DNA of 64,000 nt from Candidatus Palauibacter scopulicola (GTDB lineage Bacteria; Gemmatimonadota; Gemmatimonadetes; Palauibacterales; Palauibacteraceae). Positions within the stretch are counted from its first letter, which is position 1, and every line of letters starts with the position of its first letter. Both the position numbers and the translations under genes were made by a program. The notes below the pieces were generated by a model that was not told the origin of the DNA, ran no database searches, and saw only the letters and a list, made by a program, of their open reading frames with translations. The stretch is taken from the NCBI RefSeq assembly GCF_947581915.1, contig NZ_CANPWG010000039.1, positions 60,292-124,291 on the forward strand, given 5' to 3'. Of this stretch, positions 40,810-48,937 are shown in pieces.

Positions 40810-41344
40810 CTCCGGTCTGGCCCTGGTACTTTCCGGCCTTGTCCGCGTAGCTGACCTCGCAGACCTCGTCCGACTCGAAGAAGAGCACCTGGGCGATGCC
40901 CTCGTTCGCGTACACGCGCGCGGGGAGCGGAGTCGTGTTCGAGATCTCGAGCGTCACGTGCCCCTCCCACTCCGGCTCGAAGGGCGTGACGTTCACGATG
41001 AGGCCGCAGCGCGCGTAGGTGCTCTTCCCCACGCAGATCGTGAGGATGCTTCGCGGAATCCGGAAATACTCGATGGACCGCGCGAGCGCGAAGGAGTTCG
41101 GCGGGATGATGCAGACATCGCCCGAGTACTCGAGAAAGGAGCGTTCGTCGAACTTCTTGGGGTCGACGACCGGGAAGAGCGCGTTGTGGAAGATCCGGAA
41201 TTCGTCGGCGACCCGCATGTCGTAGCCGTAGCTGCTCACGCCGTAGGAGATGACGCCCTCGCGCACCTGGCGGTCGGCGAAGGGTTCGATCATCCCGTGC
41301 GCGCGCGCCATGCGCCGAATCCAGCCGTCGCTCTTGATCGCCAT
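40790..41344 (-). CDS. dcd: dCTP deaminase
   Basis: Dcd deaminates dCTP to dUTP (or dUMP in bifunctional forms). The 184 residues show [78 protein letters not shown] broken as in the family, and [19 protein letters not shown]. The ATG at 41344 directly precedes [12 protein letters not shown]. The gene converges on, and overlaps, the hydrolase by 20 bases, so the two messages can pair. Confidence 0.95.
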   Translation of the reverse strand: MAIKSDGWIRRMARAHGMIEPFADRQVREGVISYGVSSYGYDMRVADEFRIFHNALFPVVDPKKFDERSFLEYSGDVCIIPPNSFALARSIEYFRIPRSILTICVGKSTYARCGLIVNVTPFEPEWEGHVTLEISNTTPLPARVYANEGIAQVLFFESDEVCEVSYADKAGKYQGQTGVTPPKL

Positions 41345-41428
41345 CGGACCTCTCGGTGGGGCGTTTTTCTCCCGCGTCAACCTACGCGGGCGTCAAGGCC
41401 GCAGCCGCGTCGGGGTGTCGCGTGCGCG

Positions 41429-41818
41429 TCAGGTTCGGGTGAGGGCGGCCCAGGCGGCCCAGATCCAGGCGGCGATGAGCGCCGCGCCGCCGAGCGGCGT
41501 GACCGCGCCGAGCCAGCCGATGCCGGACAGGGCAAGGGCGTAGAGCGTGCCGCTGAACACCGTGACGCCGCACAGCATCAGGAGCGCGGGGCTCCTCCAC
41601 CCCGCATCGGGCCAGCGGGCCGCCGCGAGGCCGAGGAGGATGAGCCCGAGGGCGTGCAGCAGTTGGTAGCGGGCCGCCGTGTCGAAGATCGCGAGGGCAT
41701 CCGCCGGGAGCCGGCCCTCGAGCGAATGTGCGCCGAACGCGCCCGCGGCGACGCCGAGGCCCGCGAGCAGACACCCGGCCGCGAGGAGCACGCGGTGCGG
41801 CGAACCGGTGCCGGTCAA
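41429..41818 (-). CDS. DUF423 membrane protein
   Basis: This 129-residue protein has four hydrophobic helices and the DUF423 pattern GVAAGAFGAHSLEGRLPADA, FDTAARYQLLHALGLILLGL and FSGTLYALALSGIGWLGAVT followed by PLGGAALIAAW. Function is unknown across the family (E. coli YgdD). A TTG start at 41818 gives the normal length, though no Shine-Dalgarno is visible. Confidence 0.85.
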   Translation of the reverse strand: MTGTGSPHRVLLAAGCLLAGLGVAAGAFGAHSLEGRLPADALAIFDTAARYQLLHALGLILLGLAAARWPDAGWRSPALLMLCGVTVFSGTLYALALSGIGWLGAVTPLGGAALIAAWIWAAWAALTRT

Positions 41819-41828
41819 TCGCGGACGA

Positions 41829-42074
41829 TCAGTCGAACATCGGGGCCGCGCCCGCGCCCGCCCTCCGCGCCGCCTCTCCGGCGATCGTCTCCATGACCCG
41901 GTCCCAGCGCTCCGGACTGATCTCGGCCAGCGTGGCTTCGAGAAGGGCCGCCAGTTCGGCCCCTTCCTCGCGCCGCATGGGGGCATCGCCGTCTTCGAGT
42001 TCGAGCCGCCTGCGCAGGTCGGTCGCGCGTTCGAGCAGGTCCCGGTGGCGGAGCCGTTCCTCGTAGTTCGTCAT
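41829..42074 (-). CDS. Small hypothetical protein
   Basis: I do not recognise this 81-residue protein. It is charged and helical (MTNYEERLRHRDLLERATDL) with no Cys cluster, signal peptide or membrane segment. Its ATG overlaps the moaA stop (ATGA), so it is translated with moaA. A role linked to molybdopterin synthesis is possible but rests on position only. Confidence 0.6.
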   Translation of the reverse strand: MTNYEERLRHRDLLERATDLRRRLELEDGDAPMRREEGAELAALLEATLAEISPERWDRVMETIAGEAARRAGAGAAPMFD

Positions 42075-43051
42075 CCGCCGACCTGGCTCAGGGCGGCGAG
42101 TCCGCCGCTGCCGGCCGCCGTGCCCAACTCCAGGTAATGGCGCTTCGGCTTCCCGGCGAGCGCCTCCGCCACCGCGCCTTCGATGCGGCCCGTCTCGCGC
42201 AGCGGACCCTTCAGGTCGACCTCGTGGTCGCCGAACAGGCAGGTCCGCAGCTTGCCATCCGCCGTCAGCCGCATGCGGTTGCAGCGTTCGCAGTAGTTGT
42301 GCGAGAGGGGCGTGATCGCGCCCACGGTCCCGGCACCGCCCGGGAAGCGATAGTACACGGCGGGCCCGTTCCCCCGCGGTCCGGAGTCGGGCAGCAGGTC
42401 CTCGATGGCGCGGATCTTCTCGAGCACTTCGTCCGTCGAGATGAAGCGGTCGGCGAGGTGCAGGTTCTCCCCCACCGGCATGAGTTCGATGAAACGCACG
42501 TGCCACGGCCGCCGCCTGGTGATCTCGGCGAAGTCGACGACCTCGTGGTCGTTGAGGCCCCGCATGATGACGCAGTTGATCTTGATCGGCGCGAACCCCA
42601 CCTCCTCGGCGGCGCGCAGGCCTTCCATCGTTTCGTCGAAGCGCCGCGCCGGTCGGCGGGCGATCTCCTCGAACCGGTCCCGGTCGAGGGTGTCGAGACT
42701 GACGTTCACGCGCTCGACGCCCGCTTCGCGCAGGGCCGCCGCGAAACGCGGCAGGAGGATGGCGTTCGTGGAAAGCGAGATGTCGTCGATGCCCGGGACC
42801 GCGGCGATCATGCGCACCAGATCCGGCAGGTCCTTGCGCACGAGCGGCTCTCCGCCGGTGATCCGGACCCGTTCCAGCCCGAGCGCGGCCATCTGGCGTA
42901 CGATCTCGGAGATCTCCTCGTACGCGAGCATCTCGGGCTTGGGGATCCAGGCGAGCCCCTCCTCCGGCATGCAGTACGTGCAGCGCAGGTTGCAGCGATC
43001 CGTGACCGAGATCCGAAGGTATCGGATACGGCGGCCGAACTGATCTCTCAT
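42071..43051 (-). CDS. moaA: GTP 3',8-cyclase (radical SAM) MoaA
   Basis: MoaA starts molybdopterin synthesis by rearranging GTP with a radical SAM reaction. The 326 residues have the N-terminal 4Fe-4S motif CNLRCTYC, the ITGGEPLVRKDLPDL SAM segment, and the C-terminal cluster CERCNRMRLTADGKLRTC. It ends in Gly-Gly, the tail needed for activity. moaC, its usual partner, is not in the window. Confidence 0.96.
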   Translation of the reverse strand: MRDQFGRRIRYLRISVTDRCNLRCTYCMPEEGLAWIPKPEMLAYEEISEIVRQMAALGLERVRITGGEPLVRKDLPDLVRMIAAVPGIDDISLSTNAILLPRFAAALREAGVERVNVSLDTLDRDRFEEIARRPARRFDETMEGLRAAEEVGFAPIKINCVIMRGLNDHEVVDFAEITRRRPWHVRFIELMPVGENLHLADRFISTDEVLEKIRAIEDLLPDSGPRGNGPAVYYRFPGGAGTVGAITPLSHNYCERCNRMRLTADGKLRTCLFGDHEVDLKGPLRETGRIEGAVAEALAGKPKRHYLELGTAAGSGGLAALSQVGG

Positions 43052-43114
43052 GGCACCGGTCGTGAGGGGTTCGCGGAAGCTCGTCGCCCTCCGGGCCGGG
43101 AGCGGCGAGTGGCG

Positions 43115-43148
43115 GGACTCCGCGCGGCCGACTCGCCGCGCGGAGTCC
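43115..43148 (-). terminator. Strong 13-bp hairpin after the small-peptide gene
   Basis: GGACTCCGCGCGG (43115-43127) pairs perfectly with its complement (43136-43148) around an 8-base loop. It starts 16 bases past the stop of the 40-residue peptide gene and lies before moaA. No T run follows, as is common in GC-rich genomes, so it is probably a hairpin-only terminator or attenuator; being symmetric it could act on either strand. Confidence 0.6.
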
Positions 43149-43163
43149 TCGCCGCGGAGACGG

Positions 43164-43286
43164 CTAGCCGATAGCCGTGATGTCCTCCTGCATCATCATG
43201 TTGTCGTCGTCGTCGCCACAGTCTCCGGCAAACGAAACCGTCGCGATCATCGCGACGACCAGCAGGTTGCGGACCATCTTCAACAT
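43164..43286 (-). CDS. Small secreted or membrane-type peptide
   Basis: This 40-residue gene is preceded by a perfect GAGGAGG Shine-Dalgarno 5 bases before its ATG and followed by a strong hairpin, so I consider it real. MLKMVRNLLVVAMIATVSFA is a signal-peptide-like segment, followed by one Cys (C23), an Asp4 run and three Met. No canonical lipobox is present (AGDC). I recognise no family; metal binding by the DDDDNMMM segment is speculation. It lies between moaE and moaA. Confidence 0.6.
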   Translation of the reverse strand: MLKMVRNLLVVAMIATVSFAGDCGDDDDNMMMQEDITAIG

Positions 43287-43365
43287 GGCGTCCTCCTCGA
43301 TTTGGGCGGCCGGGCCCGAGGCCGGCTGCCTCGGAGTCCGTCGGACCGCCCCTGACCGGACCTCC

Positions 43366-43857
43366 CTACTCGGACCGCACGCCGCCGGCCGGGATTTCCG
43401 TCTCCCGAACCGGGGCTCCCACCCAGTGGGACTCGCCGTCCTCGTAGTGCTCATGCTTCCAGACCGGCAGTCTGATCTTGATCGTTTCGATAATCCACCG
43501 CGACGCCCGGTAGCCATCGTCGCGGTGGGCCGACGTGACCGCGATCGCCACGCTGACCTCTCCAAGCCCGAGATCGCCCACGCGGTGAGCCGCGGCGATG
43601 GAGCCCACATCGAACCGCTCCAGTGCATCGCGGCAGATGGCCGAAAGTTCCCGCTCCGCCATCTCGCCGTACGCCTCGTATGCGAGGCGCGACACCGCCC
43701 GGCCCCGGTTCGTGCGGCGCACCCGCCCCTGAAAAAAGAGCAGCGCGCCGTCCTCCACGGACCCGATCTCCTGTACAATATCCTCGAATTGCGCGAAATC
43801 GTCCAGACTTTCGCGGGTGATCCATGTCCGTACGCGGCCGCCTGCCCCCTTCGACAT
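43366..43857 (-). CDS. moaE: Molybdopterin synthase catalytic subunit MoaE
   Basis: MoaE converts precursor Z to molybdopterin using sulfur from MoaD. The 163 residues contain VEDGALLFFQGRVRRTNRGR, YEAYGEMAERE, AAHRVGDLGLGEVSVAIAV and the active-site region PVWKHEHYEDGESHWVG. The ATG at 43857 follows the moaD stop by 4 bases and gives the usual length. Confidence 0.95.
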   Translation of the reverse strand: MSKGAGGRVRTWITRESLDDFAQFEDIVQEIGSVEDGALLFFQGRVRRTNRGRAVSRLAYEAYGEMAERELSAICRDALERFDVGSIAAAHRVGDLGLGEVSVAIAVTSAHRDDGYRASRWIIETIKIRLPVWKHEHYEDGESHWVGAPVRETEIPAGGVRSE

Positions 43858-43861
43858 CGAC

Positions 43862-44113
43862 TCAACCCCCCGCAACGGGGGGGATGAGGGCCACCTCATC
43901 TCCATCGGACAGGATCGTGCCCGCCTCCGCGTAACTCTGGTTGACGGCGACCACGACCCTCTCCGGCAGCCAGTCGAGCCCGCCCGGCCCGCGCAGGGTG
44001 TCAACAAGGTCCCCCACGGTGCTGTCCGCCGCGAGTTCCGCCGATCCCTCCCTGCGCGCGGCGAGTTCGCCGTACACGCCGAAGAAGAGCGTACGCACCG
44101 AGATCCGGTCCAT
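43862..44113 (-). CDS. moaD: Molybdopterin synthase sulfur carrier MoaD
   Basis: MoaD is the ubiquitin-like carrier whose C-terminal Gly-Gly becomes a thiocarboxylate. The 83 residues begin ISVRTLFFGVYGELA and end DGDEVALIPPVAGG, as required. It is directly followed by moaE. A GTG three codons upstream (44122) is an alternative start. Confidence 0.93.
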   Translation of the reverse strand: MDRISVRTLFFGVYGELAARREGSAELAADSTVGDLVDTLRGPGGLDWLPERVVVAVNQSYAEAGTILSDGDEVALIPPVAGG

Positions 44114-44126
44114 CAGGAGCACCGGT

Positions 44127-44402
44127 TCATGGGCGCGCGTTCGCGAGCGCAAGGTAGGCGAGGAGCCGCGGCACGATCCCCTCTTCGCGCAGTGTCGTCA
44201 CCCGGACCCGCGTTCCGTCGACCCCCCCGGGATCCGGGAAGGCGGCGACCGAGAGGTTGCCCCGGAAGGTGCAGAACGCGATGTGCGTGTCGCTCTCGGT
44301 GTCGACCCAGGCGTCCACCATCCGGTCGTCCCCGAGGAAGAAGTCTCGCGTGGCGGCCAGCACATCCGCCGGGGCCAGCGCGCTTACGGTCTCTGTCGTC
44401 AT
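44127..44402 (-). CDS. Hypothetical protein upstream of moaD
   Basis: I do not recognise this 91-residue protein. It looks like a small alpha/beta domain (DDRMVDAWVDTESDTHIAF, FRGNLSVAAFPD) with no signal peptide. Its ATG follows a GGGGAGAG Shine-Dalgarno and it ends 13 bases before moaD, so it is the first gene of the moaD-moaE group, diverging from the aminotransferase. Confidence 0.65.
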   Translation of the reverse strand: MTTETVSALAPADVLAATRDFFLGDDRMVDAWVDTESDTHIAFCTFRGNLSVAAFPDPGGVDGTRVRVTTLREEGIVPRLLAYLALANARP

Positions 44403-44496
44403 GGACTCTCCCCGCGTACCATCCTGCAGCCGAAGATAAGGACGCCGCAGTCCTCTCTCAAATCCGACCGGCCCCGTTCCGCGAGAGTGCCCGACC

Positions 44497-45669
44497 GTGC
44501 CCACTACGCAGTTTTCCCCGAACGTCGCCCGGCTCGAGGCATCGGCCACGCTGGTGCTGGCCGCCCGCGCCCGGAAGCTGAGGGCGGCGGGAGTGCCGGT
44601 CGTGGACCTCTCGGCCGGCGAACCGCAGTACCCCGCCCCGCCGTTCGCGGCGCGCGCCGGCATTCGCGCGGTCGAGGAGGGGAAGACGGGATATCCTCCC
44701 ACCTCCGGACTGCCCGAACTGCGCGAGGCGATCGCCCGCTATCTGCGCGAGACGACGGCCGCCGAGGCGGTGGATCCGGACTCGGTGATCGTGAGCGCGG
44801 GCGTGAAGCAGTCGCTGTTCAACTGCTGCTACTCGCTCTTCGGCGCCGGCGAGGAAGTGCTGGTGCCCTCCCCCTTCTGGCCAAGCTACACGACGATCGT
44901 CCGGCTCGCCGGGGCGGAGCCGGTCATCGTGGAGACGACGTGGGAGGGCGGGTTCGTGCCGGCCGTCGAGGACCTCGATGCGGCCCGCACCACCCGGACG
45001 CGGGGGCTCATGCTCAACAGCCCAGGCAACCCGACCGGGGCCGTCATCCCGCCCGGCCTTCTCCGGGAGATCCTGGCGTGGGCCGAGCGGCACGGGATCT
45101 GGGTGCTGTCCGACGAGATCTACCGGCGGCTCGCCTACGGGGCGCCGTCTCCGTCCGTGTTCGACATCGCGGAGCGCGGGGAGAGGACGATTCTGCTCGA
45201 CGGCGTCTCGAAGGCGTTCTGCATGCCGGGGTTCCGGATCGGGTACGCCGTCGGGCCGCGGGATGTCGTCCGGAAGATGGCGGACCTGCAGGGACAGACG
45301 ACCTCCGGGGCCGTCGGCCCCTCCCAGCACGCCGCCGCAGCCGCGCTCGGCGAGAGCGCGCCCCGCGAAGCGTTCGTCGCGGAACTCCTGTCCAGGCTTT
45401 CCGGACTCAGGGAACTGGGGCTGTCGAGGTTCGCGGAGCTGGACGGGGTCGAGGCGTTCGCGCCGGACGGCGCGCTGTACTTCTACGGACGGCTCACCGG
45501 CGGCGCCGCCGCGTCGCTCGATGTCGCCGAGCGGCTTCTCGCCGACGCGAAGGTCGCGTGCATGCCCGGCGAGCCGTTCGGCTCTCCGGGACACCTGCGC
45601 TTCAACTTCGCCGTTGAGCGGGAGGTCCTGGAGGAGGGACTGGAACGGATCGCCGGCTTCTTCGGCTGA
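44497..45669 (+). CDS. PLP-dependent class I/II aminotransferase
   Basis: The 390-residue protein is an AspC-type fold I aminotransferase: AGEPQYPAPP, PTSGLPELREAI, SFGxGE-like SLFGAGEEVLVPSPFWPSY, LNSPGNPTGAV, LSDEIYRRLAYG, and the PLP Lys in SKAFCMPGFRIGY. Aspartate, tyrosine or related amino acids are likely substrates; the exact one is unclear. It is one of three plus-strand genes, with a GTG start after GAGAG. Confidence 0.93.
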   Translation: MPTTQFSPNVARLEASATLVLAARARKLRAAGVPVVDLSAGEPQYPAPPFAARAGIRAVEEGKTGYPPTSGLPELREAIARYLRETTAAEAVDPDSVIVSAGVKQSLFNCCYSLFGAGEEVLVPSPFWPSYTTIVRLAGAEPVIVETTWEGGFVPAVEDLDAARTTRTRGLMLNSPGNPTGAVIPPGLLREILAWAERHGIWVLSDEIYRRLAYGAPSPSVFDIAERGERTILLDGVSKAFCMPGFRIGYAVGPRDVVRKMADLQGQTTSGAVGPSQHAAAAALGESAPREAFVAELLSRLSGLRELGLSRFAELDGVEAFAPDGALYFYGRLTGGAAASLDVAERLLADAKVACMPGEPFGSPGHLRFNFAVEREVLEEGLERIAGFFG

Positions 45670-45694
45670 CCCGTCCGCCTTGCCTCACACTCTG

Positions 45695-45988
45695 CTAGTC
45701 CCCGAGGCTCGATGCCACCTCGTCGCGCAGCAGACGCGAGGGCTTGAAGACGGGCACCTTCCTCGGCGGTACGCGGACCGGATCGCCCGTGCGCGGATTG
45801 CGCGCCATGCGGGTCCGGCGCTCCCGAACCTTGAAGGTGCCGAAGCCGCGAATCTCGATGTGGTTGCCCTGTACGACGGCTCCCTTGACGGCGTTCAGAA
45901 ACGCGTTGACCACCGCGGCGCAGTCCCGCTTCGTCACGCCGGGGCCGATGGCCTCGTGAACCTGTTCGATGAGATCCGCCTTCGTCAT
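45695..45988 (-). CDS. HU/IHF-family DNA-binding protein
   Basis: This 97-residue histone-like protein bends and compacts DNA. It starts MTKADLIEQVHEAI and carries HIEIRGFGTFKVRERR and the arm motif RMARNPRTGDPVRVPP. It could be HU or an IHF subunit; the IEIRGFGTF pattern is shared by both. A GGAG-type Shine-Dalgarno precedes the ATG. It converges on the aminotransferase with a 25-base gap. Confidence 0.95.
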   Translation of the reverse strand: MTKADLIEQVHEAIGPGVTKRDCAAVVNAFLNAVKGAVVQGNHIEIRGFGTFKVRERRTRMARNPRTGDPVRVPPRKVPVFKPSRLLRDEVASSLGD

Positions 45989-46031
45989 CTCCCTCTCCTC
46001 CGAGCGTTGTTCAACCCTTTAGAATGGCGTC

Positions 46032-46051
46032 TCGCTCCGGGATGGGAGCGA
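46032..46051 (-). terminator. Hairpin after sppA
   Basis: One base past the sppA stop, TCGCTCC and GGAGCGA form a 7-bp perfect stem with a 6-base loop. A short ATTCT follows, not a full T run. It could end the carA-sppA message or limit read-through into the HU gene. Confidence 0.45.
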
Positions 46052-46052
46052 C

Positions 46053-46952
46053 TTATCTCAGTTCAAAGAGGAGCCTCGGCGCACTGGGGCGCAGGGGCGC
46101 CAGCGACCCGATCCACGCCCGGGCATCGCCCAGGCTCAGACCGCCGATCAGGTCGAACAGGCCGACGGTCGGCTCGCGCGGCCGCACGACGGTCGGATCC
46201 GTCCCCAGACCCGCCATTCGGCCGGCGAGTTCGATGGTCTCCGGCAGAGTCATCAGGCCGTCGACGAGTCCGAGTTCGTTCGCCTGCCGGCCCGTGAACA
46301 CCCGGCCGTCCGCCAGCCCGCGAACGGTCTCCCGATCCAGGTTCCGGTTATCGGACACCACCTCGACGAACTGCTCGTGCACGTCGCTCACGAGTTCCTC
46401 GAGGATTACGCGGTCCTCCGAAGAAAGAGCGCGAGCGTAACCGCCCAGGTCCTTGTGCTCCGCGCTCGCCACGACTTCCCAGTCGACGCCGACCTTGCGG
46501 AACAACTCCTCTGCGTTGGGGAATTCCATGATGACGCCGATGGACCCCGTCATCGTGCCGGGCAGCGCGTACACGCTGTCGGCCGCGACCGCGGCGTAGT
46601 ACCCGCCGGAAGCCCCCACATCGCCCATCCAGGCGAGGACGGGTCGGTCGTCGTCGTCCCGCAGGTCGCGAATGGCCTCGAAGATGCTCTGCGAGGCCCC
46701 GACGGTGCCTCCCGGGGATTCGATCTCGATCACGAAGGCGCGCACGCCGGGGTCTTCGCGAAAGCCGTCGAGCGCCTTCGTGAAGGCCGCTTCGTCCGTG
46801 ATCACGCCGCGCAGCGGGACGACCGCGACGCGTCCCCCCGCGAGAAACGACGTATTCCCCACCGTCCACCAGATGGAGAGGATCGCGCCCACGCCGAAGA
46901 TGCCAAGCAGCGCGAGGAGGGCGATCACCGTGTTTCGCTTGTCGTAGGTCAC
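46053..46952 (-). CDS. sppA: Signal peptide peptidase SppA
   Basis: SppA is a membrane-anchored Ser/Lys protease that degrades cleaved signal peptides. The 299 residues have one N-terminal helix (TVIALLALLGIFGVGAIL), GGTVGASQSIFEAIR, the Ser nucleophile in DVGASGGYYAAVAAD, TMTGSIGVIMEFPN and the Lys in ASAEHKDLGG. It is the short, single-domain form rather than the 600-residue E. coli type. It starts with GTG and no clear Shine-Dalgarno. Confidence 0.93.
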   Translation of the reverse strand: MTYDKRNTVIALLALLGIFGVGAILSIWWTVGNTSFLAGGRVAVVPLRGVITDEAAFTKALDGFREDPGVRAFVIEIESPGGTVGASQSIFEAIRDLRDDDDRPVLAWMGDVGASGGYYAAVAADSVYALPGTMTGSIGVIMEFPNAEELFRKVGVDWEVVASAEHKDLGGYARALSSEDRVILEELVSDVHEQFVEVVSDNRNLDRETVRGLADGRVFTGRQANELGLVDGLMTLPETIELAGRMAGLGTDPTVVRPREPTVGLFDLIGGLSLGDARAWIGSLAPLRPSAPRLLFELR

Positions 46953-47043
46953 GTCGCGCCGCGGTCCGTAGGTGTGGGTCCGTGGGCGGAAGCCCGACGC
47001 AACCTAGATAACATGTCCTCAACGTTCAACGGATCGCGCACGG

Positions 47044-48180
47044 TCAACTCGGGACGGCGCTCCCGGCTCTGCGCATCGTTTCGACGAAGCGGTTGAACAG
47101 ATACCGGCTGTCGTGGGGTCCCGGAGCCGATTCGGGGTGGTACTGCACCGCGAACACCGGCCGCTCCCGGTGGACCAGCCCCTCCACCGTTCCGTCGTTC
47201 AGGTTTCGGTGCGTGATCTCGAGATCGTCTCCGCCCTCGATCCGTCCGTCCTTTTCGAGTACCGAGAAACCGTGATTCTGCGAGGTGATCTCCACGGCGC
47301 CCGTGGCGTGGTTGAGCACGGGGTGGTTCCCGCCCCGGTGCCCGTACGGCAGCTTGTAGTTCGTGCCCCCGAAGGCCCGCGCGATGAGCTGGTGTCCGAG
47401 GCAGATACCGAACAACGGGACGCCGGCGTCGCTCAGCGTGCGGATGCGCTCGACGGCGCCCGGCACGGCCTCCGGATCGCCGGGTCCGTTCGAGACGAAG
47501 ACCCCGTCCGGGCGGGCGGAGAGCAACGCCTCGGCGTCCGTGTCGCACGGAACGACGCGGACACGGTATCCCTCGCGACGGAAGAGGTCGAGGCTGCGCG
47601 TCTTCACGCCGTAGTCGAGGCAGAGTACGAGACCGCGCTCCGCCGGTCCATCGAGGGGATCGAGTTCGTACGGTTCGGGCGTCGAGACGGCGGTCGCGAG
47701 GTCCCGGCCGGACATCTCCGGCTCGGCGGCCAGCCGCTCGGCGGCCCGCTGCGGCGACACCCCATCGTGCGCGATGACCGCCCGCATCGCGCCCGCATCG
47801 CGGATATGGCGCGTGAGGGCCCGGGTGTCCGCGCCGACGAGCGTCGGAATCCCGTGCGAGGCGAGGTACTCCGGCAGGGTGGAATCGGCCGGCCCGGACC
47901 CGATCTCGTGCGACAGGTGCCTCACGACGAAGCCCGCGACCCAGGGCCGCCGCGACTGAACATCGGGATCGCGGATGCCGTACACGCCCTGCATGGGGGC
48001 CGTCATGACGACGATCTGCGCGGCGAAGGAGGGGTCCGTGAGCACCTCGTGATATCCTGTCATCACCGTCGTGAAGACGGCTTCGCCGGCGGTCTCGGTC
48101 TCGGGGCCCGCGTAGGCGCCGCCAAAGCGGCGGCCATCTTCGAGCAGGAGGTATCCGGGGCGTGCTTGCGTCTCGCTCAA
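47044..48180 (-). CDS. carA: Carbamoyl-phosphate synthase small subunit
   Basis: CarA is the glutaminase half of carbamoyl-phosphate synthase, feeding arginine and pyrimidine synthesis. The 378 residues contain LLLEDGRRFGG, SFAAQIVVMTAPMQGVYG, VSNGPGDPEAVPG, the nucleophile Cys in FGICLGHQLIARAFG and the His/Glu pair in QYHPESAPGPHD. The start is uncertain: a TTG at 48180 fits the family N-terminus, an ATG at 48225 adds 15 residues, and neither has a Shine-Dalgarno. carB is not adjacent. Confidence 0.94.
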   Translation of the reverse strand: MSETQARPGYLLLEDGRRFGGAYAGPETETAGEAVFTTVMTGYHEVLTDPSFAAQIVVMTAPMQGVYGIRDPDVQSRRPWVAGFVVRHLSHEIGSGPADSTLPEYLASHGIPTLVGADTRALTRHIRDAGAMRAVIAHDGVSPQRAAERLAAEPEMSGRDLATAVSTPEPYELDPLDGPAERGLVLCLDYGVKTRSLDLFRREGYRVRVVPCDTDAEALLSARPDGVFVSNGPGDPEAVPGAVERIRTLSDAGVPLFGICLGHQLIARAFGGTNYKLPYGHRGGNHPVLNHATGAVEITSQNHGFSVLEKDGRIEGGDDLEITHRNLNDGTVEGLVHRERPVFAVQYHPESAPGPHDSRYLFNRFVETMRRAGSAVPS

Positions 48181-48272
48181 GTGGCGCGTCCAATGTGGCG
48201 GTTGAAGGTGCGGGGACCCGGGCATCGACCCGCGGCCCGCGTGCCGGGCGAACCCAAGCCGCGGGAGGCGCG

Positions 48273-48923
48273 TTGACCACCGACTCCGGAGCCGGGCGGG
48301 AGAGCGGGACCGATGCGCCGCTCGTTCATATCTTCGCCGACGAGTCCTGCCTCGGCAACCAGTTCGAGAATCGCCGGAATCCGGGGGCGGCCGCCGGTCT
48401 CATCGAACGGTTCGACGAGCGTGCCGGCTGGTATCGGCGGGACTTCGCCCACTTCGATCCGGACACGACGAACAACCGGATGGCGATCGTCTCCGGCATC
48501 GTCGGGCTGGGCGCCCTGCGGCGGGAGTGCCGCGTCGTCTTCACGAGCGACAGCCAGTATCTCGTCCGCGGAATGAAGGAGTGGGTGCACGGCTGGGCCC
48601 GCCGCGGCTGGCGTCGCAAGGGCGGGCCGATCGAGAACCTCGACCTGTGGCGGGAACTCGTGCGGGCCGCCGCGCGGCACCGGGTGGAGTGGCGCTGGAC
48701 CCGGGGACACGCCAGCGACGTGAAGAACGTCTACGCGGACCACCTGGCGGTGACGGCGGCGCGGGAACGGCGCGGCACCGACGGATTCGTCCCGTCCGGG
48801 TTCGAGAGCTGGCTGGCGGAGGCGCAGGAGAAGGAGCGCTACCTCGAGTTTCTGGATCTGCCGAGCGATGCGTTCGCCGAGGATCCCCGCCCCCCCGCTA
48901 CGGGCGAGGCCGCAGGCGACTGA
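48273..48923 (+). CDS. rnhA: RNase HI-like protein with altered active site
   Basis: RNase HI cuts RNA in RNA-DNA hybrids. The 216-residue protein aligns well: FADESCLGNQ (D23), DTTNNRMAIVSGIVGLGAL, TSDSQYLVRGMKEWVHGWAR (D93), WTRGHASDVKN (H146) and VYADHLAV (D156). The catalytic Glu of the usual TNNRMEL motif is Ala here (A71), so activity may be reduced or use a substitute residue. The TTG start is set by a GGGAGG Shine-Dalgarno 5 bases upstream. It diverges from carA and its end faces secG. Confidence 0.88.
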   Translation: MTTDSGAGRESGTDAPLVHIFADESCLGNQFENRRNPGAAAGLIERFDERAGWYRRDFAHFDPDTTNNRMAIVSGIVGLGALRRECRVVFTSDSQYLVRGMKEWVHGWARRGWRRKGGPIENLDLWRELVRAAARHRVEWRWTRGHASDVKNVYADHLAVTAARERRGTDGFVPSGFESWLAEAQEKERYLEFLDLPSDAFAEDPRPPATGEAAGD

Positions 48924-48937
48924 CGAGCGGCGTGCAG

